Shown in pieces: positions 1 to 5,223 of a stretch of 6,665 nt of DNA (the stretch's first letter is position 1; each line of letters opens with the position of its first letter). A model generated the notes under the pieces. The model saw only the letters and a list, made by a program, of their open reading frames with translations. It did no database searches and was not told the origin of the DNA. This stretch comes from Dehalococcoidia bacterium. GTDB lineage: Bacteria; Chloroflexota; Dehalococcoidia; UBA2979. Both the position numbers and the translations under genes were made by a program. The stretch is taken from NCBI GenBank assembly GCA_018700215.1, contig JABIST010000324.1, positions 1-6,665 on the forward strand, in the 5' to 3' direction.

Positions 1-798
1 GAGCGCGCGCTGGAGCACGCGACCGCGGTGCTGTCGGACGGGGGGGCGGACGTGATCGGCGTGCGCACCGATGTGTCGAGCGCCGAATCGGTGGAGGCGC
101 TGGCGAGTCGGGCGGTCGAGACGTACGGCGCGGTGCACGTGCTCTGCAACAACGCGGGCGTGGCTGGTGACCTCGACTTCCTCAGCAACCGGCGGGCGCG
201 CGTCTGGGAGCAGCCGATCGAGGATTGGGAGTGGACCTTTGGGGTCAATCTGTGGGGCGTTGTCCACGGGCTGCGCGCGTTCGTCCCGCTGATGATCGAG
301 CATGGCGAGGACGGGCACATCGTAAATACCGCGTCACAGGCGGGGCTGATGTCGGGCGCCGGTGGGGTGATCTACGGCGCGACGAAGCACGCCGTGGTGC
401 GGATCACGGAGGCGCTCTACCAGCAGTTGCAGCTCGATGGTTCGGCGCTATCGGCCTCGGTGCTGTGCCCGGGGATCATCCGCACGCGGATCTTCAGCTC
501 TGGGCGCAACCGGCCGGAGGAGGGGCAGACGGGCGGTTCGGGCGGCGCGGCATCGGCCAGCGAGGAGGCTGCTCGCGAGGCGGATCGCACGTGGCAGAGC
601 GACGGGCTCGAGCCCTCGGAGGTGGCAGACGACGTGCTACGCGCGATTCGCGAGCAGCAGCTCTACGTGCTCACCCGGGATGTGCCGCTCGACCCGATCC
701 GGACGCGGATGGAGAACATCCTCGAGCAACGCAATCCTGTGCCGATCGCGCCACGGGGGCGTCTGTACGACGAAAGCGACTCCTCGACGAGCGGCTAG
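1..798 (+). CDS. Short-chain dehydrogenase/reductase (SDR), 5'-truncated by window edge
   Basis: NAD(P)-dependent oxidoreductase of the classical SDR family. The reading frame is open from base 1 (265 codons visible), so the true start and the Gly-rich cofactor motif lie upstream; the GTG at 28 is internal, not a start. Counting from base 1, visible family motifs are Asp24-Val25 (adenine contact), NNAG at 50-53, Asn83, Ser112, and Tyr125-Gly-Ala-Thr-Lys129, i.e. the full Asn-Ser-Tyr-Lys catalytic set, then a CPG motif before the substrate loop. Residues about 164-190 form a Gly/Ser/Ala/Glu-rich insert in the substrate-binding lid, longer than in minimal SDRs. Substrate is not identifiable; the sequence looks like the many SDRs acting on secondary alcohols or ketones. 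Third codon positions are almost all G or C, more so than in the neighbour on the other strand. The stop codon overlaps that of the convergent gene. Confidence 0.93.
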   Translation, partial: ERALEHATAVLSDGGADVIGVRTDVSSAESVEALASRAVETYGAVHVLCNNAGVAGDLDFLSNRRARVWEQPIEDWEWTFGVNLWGVVHGLRAFVPLMIEHGEDGHIVNTASQAGLMSGAGGVIYGATKHAVVRITEALYQQLQLDGSALSASVLCPGIIRTRIFSSGRNRPEEGQTGGSGGAASASEEAAREADRTWQSDGLEPSEVADDVLRAIREQQLYVLTRDVPLDPIRTRMENILEQRNPVPIAPRGRLYDESDSSTSG

Positions 799-2552
799 CT
801 GTTGGCACCGAGTTTTCGCTTGCCGTAGTAGGGCAACTCGAATTCCTTCTTCTCGAGCGCCTCTTCACGGGCCTTCTTTGCGGCCTCTGCGTCATGGCGT
901 GCGCCGAATGGCTGCGTGGGGTCTGTCATGACATTGATGCAAGCTGGCTTGCCACTCGCAAACGCTCGCTCAAGAGCGGGCTGAATATCCTCGGAACGGG
1001 TGACCAGCTCCCCATGCGCGCCCCAGCCTTCAGCCACGAGGTCGTACCTGGTCTCGCCCAGCTCAACGCCGACGACACGTTCATAGTTTCGGATATGGCC
1101 GTGCCGAATCATGCCCCAGCCCTGGTCGTTGTTGACGACGACCACGACGGGGATGTTGTGGCGCACCAACGTGTCGAACTCGCTGAAGTTGAGACCGGCT
1201 GAGCCGTCGCCGGTGATGCAGAGGACTTGCCTCGTGGGGTTGGCGATCTTCGCGGCCATTGCGAAGGGCAGCCCGACACCGAGACAACCGAGATAGCCGA
1301 TGCCGAGGTAGTCCCTCAGGTTCTCAATCTGGGCCACGGCGGCCATCCAGAGCTGGGTTTCGCCGCCATCGTTGGAGATGATGGCATCGTCGTCCAGGAA
1401 ACCGCAGATTTCCTTCATCAGCCGTGCCTGGTGGACGGGCTCAGATGCAGTGGCGTCGGCATCCCACTGGGCGCGCCCCGCATCGGCGACCGTGTTGAGG
1501 GCGGTGATCCAGCGCTCGTGATCGCGGAAGGTCAGCCCCTCGGAGCGTTCGATCATCTGCAGCAGCGTCTCGTTCAGGTCTCCGACGAGGCCCAGGTCAA
1601 TTTCATGGGCGCGACCGATCTCCTCTGCCTCGATATCGACCTGAATGACTTTCGCATCGGGCGGGAAGATCAGGGGGCCACCGAGCGCGCCCATGCCCGT
1701 GAACATGCCCACGCGGGCACCCAGCAGCATGACGACATCGGGCGGACCACCGGCCAGCTCGGCAGCCTGTGGCGAGGCCAACACCTGGACGTTGCCGAAG
1801 CCGAGGTCGGTTTTTTCGTTGACGGCGCCGCGCGCCTTCATGTTGAGGCAGACGGGGATCCTCGTTAGCTCGGCAAACTCTCGGAGGGAGTCCGAAGCGT
1901 CGGAGAAGTTGACGCCGCCGCCGGCGACGATGACGGGGCGTTCGGCGTTCGCCAGCTCCTGCAAGGCCTGGTCGATGGAATGGGTGGAGGCCGCCGGTTT
2001 GCCCTGGGGTTCGAAATTCTGGATGGGTGGCAGGTCATCTTCCTCGACGGGCGTGAACAGAATGTCGATGGGGATTTCAAGGAAGACAGGACCCGGCCTG
2101 CCGGAGACAGCATGTCGCCAGGCCATGGCGACGTACTCGGGAATCCGTTCGGCATGGAGGATGGTCCGGCTGAACTTTGTGACGGGTTCCATCAGCCCGA
2201 TCTGGTTCATGGTCTGCAGCGACAGCTTGTCTTCATCGCGGATGGGGCTGCGCCCGGCGATGCAGATCATGGGCACTGCATCCATGTAGGCGTTTGCGAC
2301 ACCTGTCACCGCATTGGCCACACCCGGGCCGGCAGTGACGAAGGCGACGCCTGGCTTGCCGGTCGCACGTGCATAGCCATCTGCTGCATGGGTGGCCGCT
2401 GCTTCATGACGCACATCGAAAATGTTGATGCCGTGGTCAGCGCATGACTGGAAAATCGGGTCGATGTGCCCGCCGGAGAGCGCAAACGCCTGTTTGACGC
2501 CTACTTTCTCCAGCGCCCGAACAATCATTTCGCCGCCGTTGATCAGTGCCAT
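795..2552 (-). CDS. Thiamine-diphosphate-dependent enzyme, benzaldehyde lyase/acetolactate synthase-like
   Basis: A 585-residue ThDP enzyme of the acetolactate synthase superfamily. N-terminal PYR domain about 1-170, central domain about 190-330, C-terminal PP domain about 370-545. Catalytic Glu50 sits in RHEAAA and activates the cofactor. The Mg-ThDP motif is GDG at 448-450 to NN at 474-475. The N-terminus aligns without gaps, from memory, with Pseudomonas benzaldehyde lyase, including His29, Glu50 and Gln113, residues known in that enzyme's active site. Position 28 is Gly (Ala there), and around Gln400 that enzyme has Tyr. This favours C-C bond lyase or carboligase chemistry on hydroxyketones or aldehydes over true acetolactate synthase, but 2-hydroxyacyl-CoA lyase-type roles remain possible. 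A charged tail (about 547-585) extends past the usual end. Start chosen at 2552 because GGGGAG lies 7 nt upstream; a 23-residue in-frame extension to 2621 has no family similarity. It lies 199 nt downstream of marR on the same strand. Confidence 0.9.
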   Translation of the reverse strand: MALINGGEMIVRALEKVGVKQAFALSGGHIDPIFQSCADHGINIFDVRHEAAATHAADGYARATGKPGVAFVTAGPGVANAVTGVANAYMDAVPMICIAGRSPIRDEDKLSLQTMNQIGLMEPVTKFSRTILHAERIPEYVAMAWRHAVSGRPGPVFLEIPIDILFTPVEEDDLPPIQNFEPQGKPAASTHSIDQALQELANAERPVIVAGGGVNFSDASDSLREFAELTRIPVCLNMKARGAVNEKTDLGFGNVQVLASPQAAELAGGPPDVVMLLGARVGMFTGMGALGGPLIFPPDAKVIQVDIEAEEIGRAHEIDLGLVGDLNETLLQMIERSEGLTFRDHERWITALNTVADAGRAQWDADATASEPVHQARLMKEICGFLDDDAIISNDGGETQLWMAAVAQIENLRDYLGIGYLGCLGVGLPFAMAAKIANPTRQVLCITGDGSAGLNFSEFDTLVRHNIPVVVVVNNDQGWGMIRHGHIRNYERVVGVELGETRYDLVAEGWGAHGELVTRSEDIQPALERAFASGKPACINVMTDPTQPFGARHDAEAAKKAREEALEKKEFELPYYGKRKLGANS

Positions 2553-2559
2553 CTTCGAT

Positions 2560-2565
2560 CTCCCC
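2560..2565 (-). promoter_or_regulatory. Ribosome binding site of the ThDP enzyme
   Basis: On the minus strand GGGGAG is followed by 7 nt and then ATG at 2552. This decides the start codon against the upstream in-frame start at 2621. Confidence 0.7.
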
Positions 2566-2622
2566 GTCTGAGTTCCGATGCTGCTACGCGAACACAGAGT
2601 GACTGGAGGGGCCAGAGCCACT

Positions 2623-2667
2623 GGTCACAGAACGGTGGGGGGACGCGCGGGTCACGGGACGGTGGGG
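2623..2667. repeat. Imperfect 18-bp direct repeat, 27-bp period
   Basis: GGTCACAGAACGGTGGGG (2623-2640) recurs as GGTCACGGGACGGTGGGG (2650-2667), 16 of 18 identical, starting exactly 27 bp later. It lies upstream of the ThDP enzyme gene, between it and marR. It could be a pair of activator or repressor sites for that gene, or a relic of slippage. No palindromic symmetry was seen within the unit. Confidence 0.6.
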
Positions 2668-2680
2668 AGCACGCTGAGCC

Positions 2681-2701
2681 GGGCGGGCGGGGAGATGCGG
2701 G
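2681..2701 (+). other. Canonical G-quadruplex motif
   Basis: Four G-runs, GGG-C-GGG-C-GGGG-AGATGC-GGG, match G3+N1-7 with loops of 1, 1 and 6 nt. It lies on the plus strand, which is the template strand for the two minus-strand genes on either side. A second, looser set of G-runs lies at 2637-2667. Folding in vivo is unproven, and in high-GC DNA such motifs also arise by chance. Confidence 0.45.
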
Positions 2702-2751
2702 ACTTCGGAAGTTGGGGGGAGGTGGGTGTGGAGGAGCGTCGGGTGGCGGTG
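2692..2751 (-). terminator. Possible Rho-dependent terminator (rut-like C-rich RNA) after marR
   Basis: The 60 nt of minus-strand RNA directly after the marR stop codon contain 35 C and only 6 G, rich in YC dinucleotides, as in Rho utilisation sites. No hairpin followed by a U-run is present between marR and the ThDP gene. The 199-nt gap is otherwise unexplained, so Rho-dependent end of the marR transcript or attenuation into the ThDP gene is plausible. This is inference from composition only. Confidence 0.35.
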
Positions 2752-3201
2752 TTACTCGTGCCAGAACTGATCGAGGGCCGCAGCTACAGCCTTGTGCTGG
2801 GACAAACCGAGCCGGCGGCCGAACTCCCGCTCGATGTCCGTGCGGTGTTTCTCGAGCGCATCGGCGTATCTGCGCGCGCCTTCGGAAGTCAGCACGACCA
2901 AGACGCCCCTTCGATCTCCCGGGACGCTCTCGCGCGTGACGAACCCGGCGTCCGTCAGCCGGTCGATCAGGCGCGTCATTCCGCTGGACGTGAACAGCGA
3001 CTGTTCTTGCAGTTCCTGCATGCGCAGTCGCTGCTGCGGCGAGTCAAACAGGCGCCCCAGTGCATCCATCACCGCGAGCGAGATTCCTGAATGTTCCTGC
3101 AGCGTTGCTTCCACCGCGTGCAGCACCCGCGCATTCGCGAATAGAACTCCCCGCCAAGAATCCCACCATGCCGGATCGGCCGAGACTGTTTCTGTTGCCA
3201 T
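2752..3201 (-). CDS. MarR-family winged-helix transcriptional regulator
   Basis: A 149-residue cytoplasmic DNA-binding protein of usual MarR length. Helix 1 and the dimer region cover about 10-40. The winged helix-turn-helix follows at about 55-105: recognition helix around 70-84 (Thr71-Ser-Ser-Gly-Met-Thr-Arg-Leu-Ile), then the wing with the family signature Asp96-Arg-Arg followed by VLT at 102-105 and a Gly at 108. C-terminal dimerisation helices run about 110-148. The ligand, typically a small phenolic or drug, cannot be deduced. The start at 3201 has a weak GGAG 12 nt upstream and fits the family N-terminus. The gene is divergent from the kinase/transporter operon at 3476, and operator-like palindromes lie between them, so it most likely represses that operon and itself. 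Regulation of the ThDP gene downstream on its own strand is also possible. Confidence 0.93.
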   Translation of the reverse strand: MATETVSADPAWWDSWRGVLFANARVLHAVEATLQEHSGISLAVMDALGRLFDSPQQRLRMQELQEQSLFTSSGMTRLIDRLTDAGFVTRESVPGDRRGVLVVLTSEGARRYADALEKHRTDIEREFGRRLGLSQHKAVAAALDQFWHE

Positions 3202-3231
3202 GCAGTTACTTTACTCCGAGACAGATGCATG

Positions 3232-3244
3232 AGCAATTATTGCT
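3232..3244. promoter_or_regulatory. Candidate MarR operator 1 (perfect palindrome)
   Basis: AGCAATTATTGCT is a perfect 6-bp inverted repeat around one central base, in the AT-rich divergent region 30 bp upstream of the marR start. Size and symmetry fit a MarR dimer site. It lies at or just after the predicted marR transcription start, fitting autorepression. Confidence 0.55.
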
Positions 3245-3247
3245 ACC

Positions 3248-3276
3248 TCACTATTTCTGTTCGCAATAGTTGACAA
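3248..3276 (-). promoter_or_regulatory. Possible marR promoter
   Basis: On the minus strand TTGTCA (3276-3271), a 17-nt spacer and TAGTGA (3253-3248) form a sigma70-like promoter with a poor -10. Transcription would start near 3241, giving a leader of about 40 nt. Its -35 occupies nearly the same bases as the plus-strand -35 (TTGACAA read both ways). Confidence 0.3.
3262..3274. promoter_or_regulatory. Candidate MarR operator 2 (degenerate copy)
   Basis: CGCAATAGTTGAC matches 8 of 13 positions of the palindrome at 3232, keeping GCAAT on the left and TTG on the right. Its centre is exactly 30 bp away, close to three helical turns, so two dimers would bind the same DNA face. It overlaps the -35 boxes of both divergent promoters, so binding here would block the operon. 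Confidence 0.4.
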
Positions 3277-3298
3277 AACAAATAATGACACGTACAAC
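3270..3298 (+). promoter_or_regulatory. Predicted sigma70-type promoter of the kinase/exporter operon
   Basis: TTGACA (3270-3275), spacer of exactly 17 nt, then TACAAC (3293-3298). The -35 is consensus, the -10 matches 4 of 6. Transcription would start near 3305, leaving a leader of about 170 nt before the first large gene. The -35 is overlapped by operator-like site 2. Confidence 0.5.
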
Positions 3299-3321
3299 AC
3301 TCGCAGGACGAAAGTCACGGA

Positions 3322-3353
3322 CCGGGACGACGAACGTCATAGTTCGTCACCGG
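3322..3353 (+). other. Leader RNA hairpin ahead of the 17-codon ORF
   Basis: GACGAAC (3329-3335) pairs perfectly with GTTCGTC (3342-3348) around loop GTCATA. CCGG at 3322-3325 can extend the stem by pairing with CCGG at 3350-3353 across a small internal loop. The outer pairing covers the first two G of the leader ORF's ribosome binding site, so the fold could tune its translation. No U-run follows, so it is not an intrinsic terminator. Confidence 0.45.
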
Positions 3354-3361
3354 AGGGGCGA

Positions 3362-3415
3362 ATGCCGACACGAAGATGCGGAATCGTGAACGCTCTCATC
3401 AAGGGAATCGGCTGA
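3362..3415 (+). CDS. Possible 17-residue leader peptide (upstream ORF)
   Basis: Short ORF encoding MPTRRCGIVNALIKGIG, ending in TGA 60 nt before the start of the kinase gene. Its ribosome binding site (GGAGG, 3352-3356, 5-nt spacer) is the best match in this region and better than that of the gene it precedes. It lies within the predicted leader RNA, directly after a hairpin, and is followed by a 5-bp GCGCC/GGCGC stem at 3416-3431. That layout recalls leader peptides that couple ribosome stalling to expression of antibiotic-resistance genes. It resembles no leader peptide I know, and it is short enough to be chance. No stalling motif is recognised. Confidence 0.4.
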   Translation: MPTRRCGIVNALIKGIG

Positions 3416-3475
3416 GCGCCCCGGCAGGCGCGCAGCCTTCAACCAGACGGACTCACGCGGAGTAGGGATTGTTCG

Positions 3476-5140
3476 ATGACTACCACTGACAGCAGCATTC
3501 AGGCCGCGACCGAATTTCCAATCGAGTGGGGCGACCCGGCGGACGAGCAGCTCTTCTGGTTCCAGGACAACCTGCACTTCCCGCTCCCCCAGACGCCGCT
3601 GAACGGGACGATGTTCCAGACGGCCTTCGAGATCGGCGCCAGTGCCGCGATCGGCCGCCTTTCGATGCCGATCTCGGGCCTGCGCACGACGATGCAGAAC
3701 GGTTATCTCTTCCTCGCGCCGGTGCCGATCCTCGGAAGCCCCGAGGAGATGGAGGCGCGCTTCGGCGAGATGCAGCGGATCACGATGGAGCTGGCGCCGA
3801 CGGTCCTTCAGGACTGGCGCGAGACCTTCGAGCCGCAGGTCGAGCAGTCAGGGGCTCGGATCCTCGACTTCGACTACGCAGGCAGCTCCACCGCTGAGGT
3901 TGCGGGCTTCGTCGTGACCTTCAAGCAGGCGCTGGTCGATGTCTGGGACATCCACATGCGAGTCAACATCCCGGTGATGAACGCCGCGTTCGGCCTTGAG
4001 CACTTCCTCGGCGAGGTGCTGGGCGACGAAGCAGTGCCGGAGGCACGGCAGCTCCTGCAGGGCTTCCCAAACAAGTCGGTCGCACTCGGCCAGGCGTACT
4101 GGACCCTCAGCCGTTGGATTCGCTCGACCGACGGCCTCGCCGATGTCGTGCGAGCGGCCCGGGTTCACGAGGGCGCGCTGGAGCTTGACGATCACCCTGC
4201 CGCGAGCGAGTTCCGCTCGCGCTTCGCCTCCTTCATCGACGAGTGGGGCTGGCGCTCCGACGTCTTCGCAGAGGTTGGGCACCCCTCGTGGCACGAGGAC
4301 TCATCCACTCCGCTGACGCAGCTCAAAGAATACGTCCGTAAGGACGACACCGAGGACCCATTCGCGGCGCACCAGCAACAGGCCGAGGAGCGCGACCGTC
4401 TCACCGCAGCGATGGCCGAACGGCTGCCGGATGAGTTGCAGCCCCAATTCCACGGCATGCTCGGAATGGCGCAGCAGTACATCCCGATCGCTGAGGATCA
4501 CAACTTCACGATCGACCAGAAGTTCTCGACCATCGTTCGCCACGGCGTGCTCCAACTCGGCGACAAGCTCGTCGCGGATGGCGTGCTGGGCAATCGCGAG
4601 GATGTCGCCTATCTGACGTTCGAGGAGATCGAAGCGATCGCTGGCGGTGGTCCCTCTGCTGGTTTCGCGGACCTCGTTCGTGAACGGCGGCAGGAATTCC
4701 TGAACCAGCGCAACATCACGCCCCCGCCGGGGATCGGCACACCGCCGCCTGCAGACATGCCGCCAGACCCGTTGGTGACCAAGTTCTTCGGATTCGGTGT
4801 CCACCAGGACGATGACGCGAGCACTGTCACCGGCTATCCCGCCTCGAACGGGGTGGTGACCGGAGTCGCGAAGGTCGTCTTGACGCTCGATGAGGCGGAC
4901 AAGCTAGAGCCGGGTGACGTGATGATCTGTCGGATGACGATGCCCGCGTGGACGCCACTCTTCGGCATCGTGGGTGCCGTGGTCTCCGACAGCGGTGGCC
5001 CGCTTTCGCACTGCGCGATCGTCGCCCGCGAGTACGGCGTCCCCTGCGTCGCCGGCACCCAGGTCGGCACATCCGTCCTCAAAGATGGAATGACGGTGCG
5101 TGTCGATGGCGCGACCGGCATCGTGCAGATCCTCGACTAG
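3476..5140 (+). CDS. PEP-utilising/rifampicin phosphotransferase-like subunit: substrate-type domain plus phosphohistidine domain
   Basis: A 554-residue protein equal to the last two thirds of a dikinase. Residues about 1-412 form a large, mostly helical domain in the place of the rifampicin-binding domain. A proline-rich linker (416-432) follows. The mobile phosphohistidine domain spans about 450-554. In it, PGD-x11-WTPLF and SGGPLSHCAIVAREYG are typical of the family, and His512 is the residue that would carry phosphate from ATP to the acceptor. No ATP-grasp domain is present; that is supplied by the next gene. Known relatives are the C-terminal part of rifampicin phosphotransferase and subunit 1 of Thauera phenylphosphate synthase. 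The start is supported by AGGGA 7 nt before the ATG. The acceptor is unknown; an aromatic or antibiotic hydroxyl is a reasonable guess. Transcription probably begins near 3305 under MarR control. Confidence 0.85.
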   Translation: MTTTDSSIQAATEFPIEWGDPADEQLFWFQDNLHFPLPQTPLNGTMFQTAFEIGASAAIGRLSMPISGLRTTMQNGYLFLAPVPILGSPEEMEARFGEMQRITMELAPTVLQDWRETFEPQVEQSGARILDFDYAGSSTAEVAGFVVTFKQALVDVWDIHMRVNIPVMNAAFGLEHFLGEVLGDEAVPEARQLLQGFPNKSVALGQAYWTLSRWIRSTDGLADVVRAARVHEGALELDDHPAASEFRSRFASFIDEWGWRSDVFAEVGHPSWHEDSSTPLTQLKEYVRKDDTEDPFAAHQQQAEERDRLTAAMAERLPDELQPQFHGMLGMAQQYIPIAEDHNFTIDQKFSTIVRHGVLQLGDKLVADGVLGNREDVAYLTFEEIEAIAGGGPSAGFADLVRERRQEFLNQRNITPPPGIGTPPPADMPPDPLVTKFFGFGVHQDDDASTVTGYPASNGVVTGVAKVVLTLDEADKLEPGDVMICRMTMPAWTPLFGIVGAVVSDSGGPLSHCAIVAREYGVPCVAGTQVGTSVLKDGMTVRVDGATGIVQILD

Positions 5141-5150
5141 CAGACACACA

Positions 5151-5179
5151 GTTCCGCGGCGATTCGACCGCCGCGGAAC
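5151..5179 (+). other. Strong intercistronic hairpin between the two kinase subunit genes
   Basis: GTTCCGCGGCG (5151-5161) and CGCCGCGGAAC (5169-5179) are perfect complements, giving an 11-bp GC-rich stem with a 7-nt loop. It begins 11 nt after the stop codon of the first subunit and ends 33 nt before the ribosome binding site of the second. No U-run follows, so it is probably not a full terminator. It may stabilise or process the mRNA, or lower expression of the downstream genes. Confidence 0.75.
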
Positions 5180-5212
5180 GCGCCGCAAGGCCTGATCCGA
5201 GATTTCCGAACC

Positions 5213-5218
5213 GGGAGG
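5213..5218 (+). promoter_or_regulatory. Ribosome binding site of the ATP-grasp subunit
   Basis: GGGAGG with a 5-nt spacer to ATG at 5224. This fixes the start. The frame stays open upstream to 4948, but that stretch overlaps the preceding gene and encodes Arg-rich nonsense. Confidence 0.8.
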
Positions 5219-5223
5219 CACCC

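Noticed and set aside
225..1202. Open frame of 325 codons on plus running through the dehydrogenase end into the ThDP gene
   Set aside because: Arg/Ala-rich translation with no motifs. It overlaps two clearly real genes in other frames; open only because of high GC.
1227..1868. 213-codon plus-strand frame inside the ThDP gene
   Set aside because: Antisense shadow of a gene with intact catalytic motifs; no ribosome binding site or domain seen.
2553..2621. 23-residue N-terminal extension of the ThDP enzyme
   Set aside because: Homologues begin at MALINGGE, and GGGGAG precedes that ATG at 7 nt.
3202..3475. Rifamycin-associated element (19-bp GGGGCTTGC-type inverted repeat) expected before rifampicin kinase genes
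   Set aside because: Searched by eye on both strands of the promoter region; no match found. Does not favour rifampicin as the substrate.
3848..4294. 148-codon minus-strand frame inside the first kinase subunit (also 4301-4804)
   Set aside because: Antisense shadows; translation shows no family motif.
5151..5179. Hairpin as an intrinsic terminator
   Set aside because: No U-run follows (next bases GCGCCGCAAGG), and the downstream gene clearly belongs with the upstream one.
4948..5223. 92-residue N-terminal extension of the ATP-grasp subunit
   Set aside because: Overlaps the His domain gene and is Arg-rich. The ATG at 5224 has a strong GGGAGG and begins right at the family's N-terminus.
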